64,000 bases of DNA from Candidatus Krumholzibacteriia bacterium (GTDB lineage Bacteria > Krumholzibacteriota > Krumholzibacteriia > JAJRXK01), in contig JAOZPE010000003.1 of the NCBI GenBank assembly GCA_029932915.1, positions 1 to 64,000 on the forward strand, read 5' to 3'. The position numbers were made by a program, and so were the translations under genes. The notes under the pieces are model-generated. The model was not told where the DNA came from, made no database searches, and was given only the letters and a program-made list of their open reading frames with translations. Positions within the stretch are counted from its first letter, which is position 1; every line of letters starts with the position of its first letter. Shown here piece by piece: positions 9,410 through 19,643 of the stretch.

Positions 9410-10671
9410 GACGGCTCCTCGTCGGCGATTCCGGCGATGGTGAGGATGCGGCGCAGGAGGATGCGGGCGAGGTCCTCCTTGTTCGCCGGAGGCAGCCATT
9501 CCTCCGCGCCGGTGGAGGCGAGCAGGAAGACGCGGTTGGTCTCGCTCGAGAAGCCCTCTCCCTCGACGTCGGCGCGGTTGCCCACGATGAAGTCCAGCGC
9601 CTTGCGGTGGAGCTTGCGGCGCGCCTCCTCTTCGAGATGTTCGTCATCGCCGGTCTCCAGGGCGAATCCCACCAGGATCTGGCCCTCCTTCTTCCGGCGG
9701 CCCAGTTCGGCGAGGATGTCCACCGTGGGCTCCAGCTCCACCGTGGGCACCCCCTTCTCCTTCTTCCACTTCTCGGGCCACGGCCCGGCGGGGCGGAAGT
9801 CCGAGACGGCGGCGGCCATGATGACCAGATCGCTGTCGGCGGCGGCCCCATCGACCATGGTTGCCAGCTCCTCGGTGCTCTCGAAACGCTCCACCCGCAT
9901 GCCTTCCGGCGGAGGAAGTTCGGTGGGACCCAACAACAGGGTCACCCGCGCCCCGAGGGCGTGGGCGGCGCGGGCCAGGGCCATCCCCATCCGGCCGCTG
10001 CTGCGGTTGCCCAGGAAGCGGACCGCGTCGAGGGGCTCGCGCGTGCCTCCGGCGGTGACCAGCACCCGCCGGCCGGCCAGGGGTCCCCGCTCCAGCCGGG
10101 CCATCACCCGTTCGACGATCTCCTCGGGAGCGGCCAGCCGGCCTTCGGCCACGCTGCCGCAGGCCAGCCATCCGCTCTCGGGTTCGATCACCTCGACGCC
10201 GCGCGCGCGCAGGATCTGCAGGTTCTCGTGGTTGGCCTCGTTCTTCCACATCTGATCGTTCATGGCCGGAGCCACCAGGATGGGGGCCGCAGCAGCGGTG
10301 ATGAGCGTGGAGGGAAGATCATCGGCCAGACCGGCGGCCATCTTGGCCAGGAAGTCGGCGGTGGCCGGGGCAACCAGGATCAGCTCGCAGCCCTGTGCCC
10401 AGTGCACGTGGTCGAGCGGTTCCTCGCCGCCCTCGCCCCACAGGGTGGTTCCCACCGGCCGGCCCGACAGGGCTTCGAAGGTCATGGGGGTGACGAAGCG
10501 GGTGGCCGCTTCGGTCATGGCCACCTGGACACTGCACCCGGCCTCCTGCAGGCCGCGCAGGATCAGGCAGCTCTTGTAGGCGGCGATGCCGCCGGTGACG
10601 ATGAGCAAGACACGACGACCTCGACCCGAAGGGGGCGAGGTCGCAGCCCTCGTGGATGGGGGATCGGACAT
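9406..10671 (-). CDS. coaBC: Bifunctional phosphopantothenoylcysteine decarboxylase / phosphopantothenate--cysteine ligase
   Basis: VLLIVTGGIAAYKSCLILRGLQEAG...APAMNDQMW...VLVTAGGTREPLDAVRFLGNRSSGRMGMALA. Confidence 0.95.
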   Translation of the reverse strand: MSDPPSTRAATSPPSGRGRRVLLIVTGGIAAYKSCLILRGLQEAGCSVQVAMTEAATRFVTPMTFEALSGRPVGTTLWGEGGEEPLDHVHWAQGCELILVAPATADFLAKMAAGLADDLPSTLITAAAAPILVAPAMNDQMWKNEANHENLQILRARGVEVIEPESGWLACGSVAEGRLAAPEEIVERVMARLERGPLAGRRVLVTAGGTREPLDAVRFLGNRSSGRMGMALARAAHALGARVTLLLGPTELPPPEGMRVERFESTEELATMVDGAAADSDLVIMAAAVSDFRPAGPWPEKWKKEKGVPTVELEPTVDILAELGRRKKEGQILVGFALETGDDEHLEEEARRKLHRKALDFIVGNRADVEGEGFSSETNRVFLLASTGAEEWLPPANKEDLARILLRRILTIAGIADEEPS

Positions 10672-10687
10672 GGCAGGCGCCTTCCGC

Positions 10688-11275
10688 TCAGTCCTTGGTC
10701 TCCTCGGCGGGAGCGTCCGGCTCGGTGTCCTCCGTTTGGACATCCATCATCGCCCCGCCCTCCTCGCGCTTCTCCTCGTCCGTCTCGCTGTCGGACCCGG
10801 ACTCGGAATCGGCCGCCTGGGCACCGGTGGAAGCGTCCGCCTCCAGGACGATCTCCTCCTCCGATGCGGTGTCCTCTTCCTCAGCCTCTTCGGCGGGGGG
10901 CTTCACACCCACATCGATGGCGGCGGCGGAGGGGAAGGTCCCGGTGGCTGCGGCGGAGGGCGTCTCCTCCTCACCCACCTCTGCCCCGAGCTCGGCCAGG
11001 GTGGCGTCGCTCGGCGCGGTCATGTCGAGCATCTCCTCGGCGGCGGCCAGCATGGCCTCGCTGCGCTCCTGTTCGCGCCGTTCGCGGGCATCGTAGTACT
11101 TGATCCGGCCGTCCATGAGGCGATGGATCGCCAGGGTGGTGATCTTCTCCTCCTCGTGGATCTCCAGGGCCCGTAGCTTGTCGTTGAGCCGGCGGCACTC
11201 GAGCGCTGCGACCTTGATGGCCTCGAACTTGTTGGGGATGTGCTCCAGGATCCGGTCGACGGGGACGTAGGTCAT
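10688..11275 (-). CDS. rpoZ: DNA-directed RNA polymerase subunit omega with long acidic C-terminal extension
   Basis: NKFEAIKVAALECRRLNDKL (omega motif), position beside gmk/coaBC, SD GGAGG; ~100-aa Asp/Glu-rich tail. Confidence 0.8.
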   Translation of the reverse strand: MTYVPVDRILEHIPNKFEAIKVAALECRRLNDKLRALEIHEEEKITTLAIHRLMDGRIKYYDARERREQERSEAMLAAAEEMLDMTAPSDATLAELGAEVGEEETPSAAATGTFPSAAAIDVGVKPPAEEAEEEDTASEEEIVLEADASTGAQAADSESGSDSETDEEKREEGGAMMDVQTEDTEPDAPAEETKD

Positions 11276-11341
11276 GCTTCCTCCAGGCCTTCCGCGTGGG
11301 GCAGATCGATCGTCGATCGCCCGAAGAAGTGGCAGGGGGTG

Positions 11342-11370
11342 AGTATAGGGACAGCCGGGCCGGTGGGCAA
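11342..11370 (-). promoter_or_regulatory. Candidate promoter for rpoZ
   Basis: TTGCCC - 17 nt - TATACT on the minus strand between gmk and rpoZ. Confidence 0.5.
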
Positions 11371-11455
11371 GCCGGGCGGCCGGGAGCCGGTCCCGACCGT
11401 CCGTTCCCTGCGGCGGATCGGCGCCTTCCGGGAGCGGCCCGGCCGGCCGGCGAGC

Positions 11456-12085
11456 TCAGCGCTCCCGTCCGCTGCTCTCCAGCGGCGGACGAGGCCAGCG
11501 GGTGCGTCGCAGCCGTTCGGCCCGCACGATGGCGCGCAGATCGTCGATGGCCTGCTCGAGGACCTCGTTGACCACCCAGTAGCCGTAGTGATCGGCCCAG
11601 CGGAGCTCCCGGTGGGCGTTCTCCAGCCGGAGCCGGATCTCCTGCTCGTCCTCCGTCCGGCGGCGTCGCAGGCGCCGTTCGAGCTCCTCCCAACTGGGGG
11701 GAAAGAGGAAGACCGACACCACCTGGTCCCCGTAGGCGGAGAGGATGCGCATACCTCCCTGGACATCGAGATCCAGGACCGGGGTATGGCCCTCGGCCAG
11801 CATCTCGTCGAGATCGGCCCGGCGTGTTCCATAGAGCTGGTCGTGCACGGTGAAGTGCTCGACGAAACGCCCCTGGTCGACCTGACGGAGGAATTCCTCG
11901 CGGCTCAGGAAGTGGTATTCCCTGCCGTCGACCTCGCCGGGACGCGGCGGCCGCGTGGTACACGAGACGGAGAACCTCAGGCTCGCATCCTTCTCCATCA
12001 GGGGAAGGTAGACGCTGCTCTTCCCCGCTCCGCTGGGGCCGGAGATCAACAGCAGGAAGGGTGAAGGGGAAAGGTCCATCTTCAC
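11456..12085 (-). CDS. gmk: Guanylate kinase
   Basis: FLLLISGPSGAGKSSVYLPLMEKD...SVSCTTRPPRPGEVDGREYHFLSREEF. Confidence 0.95.
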   Translation of the reverse strand: MKMDLSPSPFLLLISGPSGAGKSSVYLPLMEKDASLRFSVSCTTRPPRPGEVDGREYHFLSREEFLRQVDQGRFVEHFTVHDQLYGTRRADLDEMLAEGHTPVLDLDVQGGMRILSAYGDQVVSVFLFPPSWEELERRLRRRRTEDEQEIRLRLENAHRELRWADHYGYWVVNEVLEQAIDDLRAIVRAERLRRTRWPRPPLESSGRER

Positions 12086-12954
12086 TCCAGGTTCTGGATC
12101 TGTTCGCGCATGTTCTCGATCTCCTCCTTCATGCGGACCACCCGGTCGGTGATGGGCAGCTCACTGCTCTTGCTGCCGATGGTGTTCACCTCACGGTGCA
12201 TCTCCTGCAGGAGGAAACCCAACCGCTTCGCCCCGGGTCCGTCGGCATCGAGGGTCTCCTCGAACTGCGTCAGGTGACTGCCCAGCCGTTCGATCTCCTC
12301 GCTGACCGTGGCCTTCTCGGCCAACAGCACCACTTCCTGCGCCAGCCTCTGCGGATCGACCACGTCCTGGGCCCCCACCTCGGCCAGGCGTTGCTGGAGA
12401 CGGCGGCGCAGGCGGGCGGGCAGGTTCCGGGTGCGGTGGATCAGCACCTTGCGATGGGCGGAGACCGCCTTGCAGCGGCGGCGGAGTTCCCGCACCAGGG
12501 CACGCCCCTCCTTCGCCCGCATCGCATCGAGGCGATCGAGAGCCTCGTCGACCGCCTGCAGGAGGAGCTTGCGCATCGTTCGCTCCGGAAGACTGCGTTC
12601 GCGGACGGTGAAGACCTCGGGCAGGGACACCACCTGGGCGATCTCGATCTCCCCGGGCAGGCCATGGCGGCGGGCGAGCCGGCGAGCCGCGCGCAGGAAG
12701 GAAGCGACGTATTCCTCGTCGACGATGACCTCCCCGTGCCGGCGCTGCAGATCGAGTTCCACCGAAAGGGTGACCCGGCCGCGATGCAGCCGCGCGGCGA
12801 CCCGCTCGCGGATGAGCGATTCGTAGACGCCCAGACGGGAGGGCGCGCGCACGGACAGATCGAAGAAGCGGTGGTTCACCGAGCGGATCTCCACCTTCAC
12901 CACCGCGCCGTCTCCCTTGACGGTCGCCGCTCCCATGCCGGTCATGCTGCGCAT
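12082..12954 (-). CDS. YicC/YloC family endoribonuclease
   Basis: MRSMTGMGAATVKGDGAVVKVEIRSVNHRFFDLSVRAP...C-terminal HREVNTIGSKSSELPITDRVVRMKEEIENMREQIQNLE. Confidence 0.93.
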   Translation of the reverse strand: MRSMTGMGAATVKGDGAVVKVEIRSVNHRFFDLSVRAPSRLGVYESLIRERVAARLHRGRVTLSVELDLQRRHGEVIVDEEYVASFLRAARRLARRHGLPGEIEIAQVVSLPEVFTVRERSLPERTMRKLLLQAVDEALDRLDAMRAKEGRALVRELRRRCKAVSAHRKVLIHRTRNLPARLRRRLQQRLAEVGAQDVVDPQRLAQEVVLLAEKATVSEEIERLGSHLTQFEETLDADGPGAKRLGFLLQEMHREVNTIGSKSSELPITDRVVRMKEEIENMREQIQNLE

Positions 12955-13080
12955 CGCGTGCCTCCCGTGGCCGTGATCCGAACCCCCTCCCCGGCGAAGG
13001 AAAAATCGGGCAGGGGTGGCCGGGATCATCCGGGCCGCGATAGTATGCCAAAGCGAGCAAGTGGAAAAGAAAGGCCTCCG

Positions 13081-14484
13081 ATGGATCCTGTCTCCCCCGG
13101 CGCCCCCCACCTCTGGCTGGGCGGTCTCTGCCGTGAACTCGACCGTCGCCTGGTCGGCGCCCACCTGCAGGGCGTGCTGAGCGGACGGGGGTGGATGAGC
13201 CTGCGGCTGGACGATCGCTTCCTGTGGCTGATGGCCCTGCCGCAATTGCGCGCGATCTGGCTGGACCGAAGGGGCATCCCCCGTGCCTGGGCCGAAGTGC
13301 TCGGCCGCCACCGCCGTCCTCCCCTGGAGGGGCCGCTGAGGCAGCGCCGGGTGGAAGCGGTCCAGCTCGTGGCCGATGAGGAGGGCCTGCCCGGCGGCAT
13401 GCTGCTGCGCCTGGACGACGGCGGAGGGCTGGGCATCCGCCTGTGGCCGCGTCCTCCCCTGTTGTGGGTACAGGACCGGGAAGACCGCATCGTCGGCACC
13501 TCACCACCCAACGAGCAACTCCACCCACCGCACCGGCTGGTGCTGGACGAGCCGCCGTCCATCGCGTTCGACGAACACGCCGGGCGCTGCCGAAGCGCCC
13601 TGGAGGCCCTCGTCGAGAACATGCTCCGCCGCCGTCTGAAGGCGATCCTCTCCGGCCGGGCCGACAAGGCCTCCCGCCTGGTGGATGCGCTCGGCCGCGA
13701 GCGCGAACAGGCGCGAGCCGACGCCGGCCTGCGCGCGCAGGCCGACATCCTGGCCGCGCATCTGCATCAGCTCGAAGCGGGTCGATCCCAGCTCGAGGTG
13801 GAGGACTTCGAGGGCCGGCCGGTGACGATCCCGCTCGACCCGGCCCTGAGCCCGGCCGAGAACCTCGAGCGCCTGTATCACCGGGCGCGGCGCGCCGAGC
13901 GGGCGAGCGGGCAACTGGAGAGGCGATGGGAGGAGGCACGGGCGCGCCAGGAGGAAGCACGCCGACAGGCCGAGGCGCTCGCCGACGCGGCGAACCTGGA
14001 CGCCCTGCTCGCGATCGCCAGGCGGGAAGGGGTCGAGCTACGGCCCCCCACTCCCGGGCAGGCCCGCCGAAGCGCCGGCCGCCGGCGCGAGCGTCTGCCC
14101 TACCGCGTCTTCGAGCTCACGAGCGGACGCCAGGTGTGGGTGGGCCGAAGCGCCCGGGACAACGACGAGCTGACCCTTCACCGGGCGGCCGGCGACGACC
14201 TGTGGCTGCACGCCGGAGGCGTCGAGGGGAGCCACGTCATCCTGCGGGCGGGGAGCAGCCCGCCGCAGCCATGGGAGGTGGAAGCGGCCGCGCGCCTGGC
14301 GGCCCGTTTCTCCCGCGCCCGTCATTCGACCACCGTCGCGGTGTGGGTCACCGAGAAACGCCACGTGCGCAAGCCGCGCAAGTCGGCACCCGGGGTGGTC
14401 GCCCCCCAGAGGGTCCGGACGATCTTCGTCGATCCCCACGAGGAGACCGAGGGCAGGTGGTTGCACGCCGGGGACGAGGATTGA
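13081..14484 (+). CDS. NFACT family protein (RqcH/Rqc2/fibronectin-binding-like)
   Basis: NFACT-N-like N-terminus, coiled-coil middle, NFACT-R C-terminus YRVFELTSGRQVWVGRSARDNDELTLHRAAGDDLWLHAGGVEGSHVILR...KRHVRKPRKSAPGVV; ATG at 13081 chosen over the upstream antisense-derived extension. Confidence 0.88.
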   Translation: MDPVSPGAPHLWLGGLCRELDRRLVGAHLQGVLSGRGWMSLRLDDRFLWLMALPQLRAIWLDRRGIPRAWAEVLGRHRRPPLEGPLRQRRVEAVQLVADEEGLPGGMLLRLDDGGGLGIRLWPRPPLLWVQDREDRIVGTSPPNEQLHPPHRLVLDEPPSIAFDEHAGRCRSALEALVENMLRRRLKAILSGRADKASRLVDALGREREQARADAGLRAQADILAAHLHQLEAGRSQLEVEDFEGRPVTIPLDPALSPAENLERLYHRARRAERASGQLERRWEEARARQEEARRQAEALADAANLDALLAIARREGVELRPPTPGQARRSAGRRRERLPYRVFELTSGRQVWVGRSARDNDELTLHRAAGDDLWLHAGGVEGSHVILRAGSSPPQPWEVEAAARLAARFSRARHSTTVAVWVTEKRHVRKPRKSAPGVVAPQRVRTIFVDPHEETEGRWLHAGDED

Positions 14485-14518
14485 GATCCAGATGAAGTCC
14501 CCCGTCGGGATCGATACA

Positions 14519-14544
14519 ACCGCGACGCCGAACGGCGTCGCGGT
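14519..14544. terminator. Perfect 11-bp hairpin between convergent genes, probable bidirectional terminator
   Basis: ACCGCGACGCC-GAAC-GGCGTCGCGGT between the NFACT stop (14484) and the HD-GYP stop (14587); no T-tract either side. Confidence 0.5.
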
Positions 14545-14586
14545 CCCCGGTGGGCACGAAGAGGAAGTGCGGCCGGCCGCCGCGGC

Positions 14587-16161
14587 TCAGGCCGCGTAGC
14601 GCTTGCGGATCTCGAGCAGGCGGCTCTCGCTGTCCAGGAAGGCCCGCACCACACCCGGATCGAAATGGCGGCCGCTCGACTTGAGGATGTACTCGCGCGC
14701 CACCTCGTGGCTGTAGGCTTCCTTGTAACAGCGCTTGGAGGTCAAGGCGTCGTACACGTCCGCCAGTCCGACGATGCGGGCGGGTACGGGAATGGCCTCA
14801 CCGGCGAGTCCATGCGGATAGCCCTTGCCGTCCCACTTCTCATGATGGTGATAGGCGATCTCCGTCCCCATCTTCAGCAGGCTGAGGTTCTCGATCCGCA
14901 ACTCGGCCTGTTTCAGGGTGTCCCCACCGATGATGGTGTGGGTCTTCATGATCTCGAATTCATCGTGGGTGAGGCGGCCCTTCTTCTGGAGGATCGCGTC
15001 GGGGATGCCCACCTTCCCGATGTCGTGCAGGGCGGCCGAGCGGTAGAGGTCGTCGAGATAGGCGTCCGTGAGGAAGTGCTTGAAGCGGGGATGGCTGCGG
15101 AGGGCCTCGGCGATGGTCCACGTGTATCCGCAGATGCGTTCGAGATGGCCGCCGGTGTCATCGTCACGGCTCTCGGCCAGCCGCGCCAGCGCGAAGACCA
15201 GGACGTCGCGGCTGTCGGCGACCTTGCGGAACAGGCTGAGCCGCTCGCTGGCCAGACTGAGCTGGTTCACCAGCGTGGTGCAGAGCTTGATGTCCTCGTC
15301 GTTGAATGCCTCCCTCCGCACCGACGCCGCGCTGAAGACACCCACCGGATGTCCACCGACGACGATGGGGATGTCCAGCTCGCTGCGGACGTCCCGGTGG
15401 CCCTCGACATAGCGCGGATCGCGGTGCACGTCGGGCACACTCACCACACGATTCTCCAGGAAGGCATGGGAGGTCAGGCCCTTCTCCCGGTCCAGGGGAA
15501 TGCCGAGCTGGTGGAGCTCGGTGGAATAGCCCGCGCTGTGCCGCAGCACCAGACGGCGCTGCTCCTCGTCGTAGAGGAAGACCGCACAGTATTCATAGCC
15601 CAGGATCGTCGACGCCGCGTCGACTGCCCGCTCGTAGAGGTTCTCCTCGGTGACCATCAATTCGAGGCTGGCGTTGAACTGGTGCAACGCGGCCAGTTTC
15701 TTCACCAGGCGGGCATGGGAATCGATGGACGGCGCCGGATGGGTGGAAGATCGATCGGAGCTGTCCTCGAAGATGACGAAACCGCCGTGCAACTGTCCTT
15801 CCACCCCGGTCACCGGCAGTGCGGTCACGTGGATCTCCCTCCCCGCAGGAGGGAGGGTCACGTGTTCCTGCACCGCCTGTCCCGTTCGCAGACAGCGGCG
15901 GATGGGTTCGAACTCGGAGAGTTCGGGCAGGGCCAGACCTTCGCGCAGATCGAGCTCGAACTCGTCGTTGGCACGGTAGTAGAGGAGCTGCTCTCCGCTG
16001 AACACGGCGAACTGCAGGTGCGGAGCCATCGCACCCAGCACCGGACACAGGTCCACCAGATGATCACAGGGATTGCCGCCGGGGTGGCGATGGAGATAGC
16101 GCGCCACGCAGTTCTCCACCACCTCCTGGTATTCGGAGCCATCGAGGATCGATGTCTCCAT
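14587..16161 (-). CDS. GAF domain plus HD-GYP domain protein (predicted c-di-GMP phosphodiesterase)
   Basis: GAF-like region, then canonical HDIGKVGIPDAILQKKG...HHHEKWDGKGYPHGLAGEAIPVPARIVGLADVYDALTSKR. Confidence 0.9.
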   Translation of the reverse strand: METSILDGSEYQEVVENCVARYLHRHPGGNPCDHLVDLCPVLGAMAPHLQFAVFSGEQLLYYRANDEFELDLREGLALPELSEFEPIRRCLRTGQAVQEHVTLPPAGREIHVTALPVTGVEGQLHGGFVIFEDSSDRSSTHPAPSIDSHARLVKKLAALHQFNASLELMVTEENLYERAVDAASTILGYEYCAVFLYDEEQRRLVLRHSAGYSTELHQLGIPLDREKGLTSHAFLENRVVSVPDVHRDPRYVEGHRDVRSELDIPIVVGGHPVGVFSAASVRREAFNDEDIKLCTTLVNQLSLASERLSLFRKVADSRDVLVFALARLAESRDDDTGGHLERICGYTWTIAEALRSHPRFKHFLTDAYLDDLYRSAALHDIGKVGIPDAILQKKGRLTHDEFEIMKTHTIIGGDTLKQAELRIENLSLLKMGTEIAYHHHEKWDGKGYPHGLAGEAIPVPARIVGLADVYDALTSKRCYKEAYSHEVAREYILKSSGRHFDPGVVRAFLDSESRLLEIRKRYAA

Positions 16162-16218
16162 CGACAGGAAGGAAGAACCCGTCCCTGTCGGCTTCGCCGA
16201 AGCGAATGAGCTCCCATG

Positions 16219-16240
16219 GCCGACGGAGGAATCCGTCGGC
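16219..16240. other. Perfect inverted repeat upstream of the HD-GYP gene
   Basis: GCCGACGG-AGGAAT-CCGTCGGC. Confidence 0.7.
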
Positions 16241-16443
16241 GTCGCTTCACTCGTCGTTGGGGGCGGGCCGCCCACATTCACCGTTGTCAAACTTCCACTC
16301 CCCGTAGAGGGCGCCGTCTCCAGAGGGACAGTGAAGAGAAGGCAAATCCCATGCCTTCGCATCCAGTCCCGCGGTGGCCCAGGAGGTGGGGAAGCATGGG
16401 GAAGGATGGGGCAGGACAGGGCCTGCTGGACCGGCAGGAGAGT

Positions 16444-18345
16444 TCAGGGCCGCGGGCACGCGGGGCCGCGGGTGCGTCCTTTTCCGTCGAACCGGGTGAT
16501 ATCCTGCGAATCGAGCCATTCAAGAAGCGGAACGACGAACTTGCGCGACCCGCCGGTCCACTCCTTCATCTGGACCACCTCCAGGCGCTCCTCGCTCTGG
16601 AAGTGCTGGGCCACCCGGGCGATCCACGCATCGAGCCGGCGGCGGGACACCAGCAGCCGGCCCTGGAGCCGGACCACGCTTCCCTCCTTCAGCAGCAGGA
16701 CCATCTGCGGCGACTTCAACTCGCGCTCGTCGGCCTCGTACATCACCTCGGCCGCTTCCACCTTCCGGCGCAAGGCGTCGAGCTCGCGGCGGGTGGCCTC
16801 GTCGATGGACAGCTCCTTCTGGTCGGCCCGCACCCGATCGGCGGCCACGAAGAGGGGCATCGAACGCTGCCAGGTCTCCAGGAGCTGGCTGAAGGCGCCC
16901 GAGCCGCCGGTGAATCCCAGGGCGCTGCGCAGCTCCTCCTTCTGCATCCCCGGCGACAGGGGTTGGCGACCCTGGTGCTCCCGCAGCAGATCGAGCGCAC
17001 GGCGGCCCGTCGCCTCGGCGACCGCCGCGTCCACCACCCGTTCGCCCAGGGCCAGCAGGCGGCCCTCGGCCACCGCCTCCTCCACCACCGCCGCGGCCTC
17101 CGAGGGGGATCGACCGACCATGCCCAGGTCGGCTTCCACCCGCACGCGCTCGCGGCCGCTGCATCCGGCTTCTTCCACCCGCAGGAACACCCACTCCCGG
17201 CTTCCTCCCTCGCGCAGGCGTTGCAGGCGCCGCAGCGCGTCGGCCCTCCTCTGGCGGGCCGGCGCGAAGGGATCGAGCACGACACCGCCGGCGATGGTGA
17301 CCATCGGTGAGTACGAGCGCAGCACCAGTCGGTCGCCGACGGTGGGAACCAGGGCCTCCTCCAGGTGCAGGCGAGCCAGCATGACGCCGCCGGAGGTGAG
17401 CTGCTGACCCTCGAGCAGATCGACCCGGCCGAGCACCTCGCGGGCCGCGTGGTGCACGTGGACGCGGGCGCGTTGTCGGATGGGATGAGCCAGCGATTCC
17501 ACCGCGCTGAGCACCAGACCGATCCGCAGCGAACTCTCCCAACCCGCTCCGGAGACGAGCACGTCGCCCCGTTGCAGTTCGTCCTTCTTCACCCCGTGCA
17601 GGGCCAGGGCCACCCTCTCACCGGCGCCGGCGAGGGGGACACTCTGGTCGTGGCTCTGCACCTCGCGCACCCGCAGCCGGCAGTCCTGCGGCAAGAGCCG
17701 CAGGTGCTCGCCGCGTCGGACCTGTCCGCTCCAGGCAGTACCGGTCACGACCACTCCGGCCCCACTCAGGGTGAAGACCCGATCGAGCGGCAGGCGGAAA
17801 TCGCCGTCCCGCGAGCGCACCGGCGTGTGGCGGGCCAGCGCGGTCAAGGCCGCCTTGAGATCGTCCAGGCCCTCGCCGCTCACCGCGCTCACCGGAAGGA
17901 CGGGAGCCCCCTCCAGGAAGCTGCCCCTCACCAGCTCGGCGACCTCGGCCTGCACCACTTCCACCAGCTCCGGATCGACCAGATCGATCTTGGTGATGAC
18001 GACCAGTCCGTCCTCGACCCCCAGCAGGCGCAACACGTCGAAGTGTTCGACGGTCTGGGGCATCACGCCCTCGTCGGCCGCCACCAGGAGCAGCGCCAGG
18101 TCCATCCCCCCCGCTCCGGCCACCATCTGCCGCACGAAGCGCTCGTGACCGGGCACGTCGACGATCCCCAGGCGCAGATCGTCGGCCAGGTCGAGATGGG
18201 CGAAGCCCAGCTCGATGGAGATGCCGCGCCGGTGTTCCTCCTCCAGGCGATCGGTGTCCTTGCCGGTCAGCGCGCGCACCAGCGCGGTCTTGCCGTGATC
18301 GACGTGACCGGCCGTGCCCAGGATGAAGGTACGGGGTGAAGCCAT
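16444..18345 (-). CDS. selB: Selenocysteine-specific translation elongation factor SelB
   Basis: [47 protein letters not shown]...[39 protein letters not shown]; long C-terminal winged-helix region. Confidence 0.92.
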   Translation of the reverse strand: MASPRTFILGTAGHVDHGKTALVRALTGKDTDRLEEEHRRGISIELGFAHLDLADDLRLGIVDVPGHERFVRQMVAGAGGMDLALLLVAADEGVMPQTVEHFDVLRLLGVEDGLVVITKIDLVDPELVEVVQAEVAELVRGSFLEGAPVLPVSAVSGEGLDDLKAALTALARHTPVRSRDGDFRLPLDRVFTLSGAGVVVTGTAWSGQVRRGEHLRLLPQDCRLRVREVQSHDQSVPLAGAGERVALALHGVKKDELQRGDVLVSGAGWESSLRIGLVLSAVESLAHPIRQRARVHVHHAAREVLGRVDLLEGQQLTSGGVMLARLHLEEALVPTVGDRLVLRSYSPMVTIAGGVVLDPFAPARQRRADALRRLQRLREGGSREWVFLRVEEAGCSGRERVRVEADLGMVGRSPSEAAAVVEEAVAEGRLLALGERVVDAAVAEATGRRALDLLREHQGRQPLSPGMQKEELRSALGFTGGSGAFSQLLETWQRSMPLFVAADRVRADQKELSIDEATRRELDALRRKVEAAEVMYEADERELKSPQMVLLLKEGSVVRLQGRLLVSRRRLDAWIARVAQHFQSEERLEVVQMKEWTGGSRKFVVPLLEWLDSQDITRFDGKGRTRGPACPRP

Positions 18346-18366
18346 GGCAGCGCTCGAAGACTCCCT

Positions 18367-19638
18367 TCAGGGGGTGGGCGGACCCTCGACGCGCTCGATC
18401 CGGGCACCGAGGGCAGCCAGTTTCCGTTCGATCTGCTCGTAGCCGCGGTCGATGTGGTAGATGCGGTCGACCAGGGTCTCCCCGTGGGCGGCCAGACCGG
18501 CCAGGATCAGCGCGGCCGAGGCCCGCAGGTCGGTGGCCATCACCGGAGCCCCCGACAGTCTCTCCACCCCGGTGACCACCGCCGAGTTCCCGTCGAGGCG
18601 GATCTGCGCGCCGAGGCGGCGCAGTTCGGCCACGTGGGTGAAGCGGTCGGGATAGATGGTGTCGGTGATGACGCTGATGCCGTCCAGGAGGGTGGCGACG
18701 GCCATGGTCTGCGCCTGCATGTCGGTGGCGAAGCCGGGGTAGGGACGGGTCACCACGTTCACCGGCGCGGAGGCGGCGCTGCCGTCGATCTCCACGAAGT
18801 CCTCCCCCACCTGGAAGCTGCAGCCACAGGCCTCGAGCACCTCCAGGGTCGCCCCCAGGTGGTCCGGGCGCAGCCCCTCCACCTTCAGCTTCGAGTGCAG
18901 GATCGGCGCCGCGGTGAGGAAGGTTCCGGCCTCGATGCGATCGGGGATGACCGTCACCTCCAGGGGGCGGATCTCCTCGACCCCCTCGACGGTGAGGGTG
19001 GTGGTCCCGATTCCCTCGATCTTCGCGCCGGCGTCCACCAGGGCCTCCGCCAGTTGGGTCACCTCCGGCTCGCGCGCCGCATTCTCCAGGACGCTGGTTC
19101 CCCGGGCCAGGACCGCCGCCATCAGGAGATTGGCGGTCGCCCCGACGCTGGAGGTCTCGAAGTCCATGTCCCCACCCGTCAAGCCACCCGAGGGCTGGCG
19201 CGCGACGATGTATCCACCCTCGAGTTCGACCACCGCGCCGAGGGTCTCCATGCCTTTCAGGTGCAGATCGACCGGCCGCGGTCCCCAGGCGCACCCACCC
19301 GGCAGGCTCACCCGCGCCTTCCCCTTCGCGGCGAGCAGGGGACCGAGCACGTAGATGCTCGCGCGCATGGTCTTCACCAGTTCGTAGGGAGCGTCGACGC
19401 CGTCGGCCGCAGTAGTGTCGATCGTCAGGGTCGACCCCTCACGGTGGACCTCCGCCCCGAGGGTCTCCAGCACCTTCGCCATGGTGCGGGTGTCGCGCAG
19501 ATCGGGAACGTTGTGGATGCGGCTGACGCCGCGGCTGAGAAGGGTGGCGGCCATCAAGGGCAACACCGCGTTCTTGGCTCCGCTGACCCGAACACTGCCG
19601 CTGAGCGTGCAGGGACCATGGATGAGAAAGCGATCCAC
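18367..19638 (-). CDS. murA: UDP-N-acetylglucosamine 1-carboxyvinyltransferase
   Basis: [32 protein letters not shown]...[17 protein letters not shown]...[12 protein letters not shown] start with upstream GGAAGGAG. Confidence 0.94.
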   Translation of the reverse strand: MDRFLIHGPCTLSGSVRVSGAKNAVLPLMAATLLSRGVSRIHNVPDLRDTRTMAKVLETLGAEVHREGSTLTIDTTAADGVDAPYELVKTMRASIYVLGPLLAAKGKARVSLPGGCAWGPRPVDLHLKGMETLGAVVELEGGYIVARQPSGGLTGGDMDFETSSVGATANLLMAAVLARGTSVLENAAREPEVTQLAEALVDAGAKIEGIGTTTLTVEGVEEIRPLEVTVIPDRIEAGTFLTAAPILHSKLKVEGLRPDHLGATLEVLEACGCSFQVGEDFVEIDGSAASAPVNVVTRPYPGFATDMQAQTMAVATLLDGISVITDTIYPDRFTHVAELRRLGAQIRLDGNSAVVTGVERLSGAPVMATDLRASAALILAGLAAHGETLVDRIYHIDRGYEQIERKLAALGARIERVEGPPTP

Positions 19639-19643
19639 TTCGG

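Noticed and set aside
16162-16443. tRNA-Sec (selC) or GEMM c-di-GMP riboswitch next to selB/HD-GYP
   Set aside because: No T-loop GGTTCRA motif or extended acceptor arm, and no recognisable GEMM core could be found by eye; kept only as an unexplained gap.
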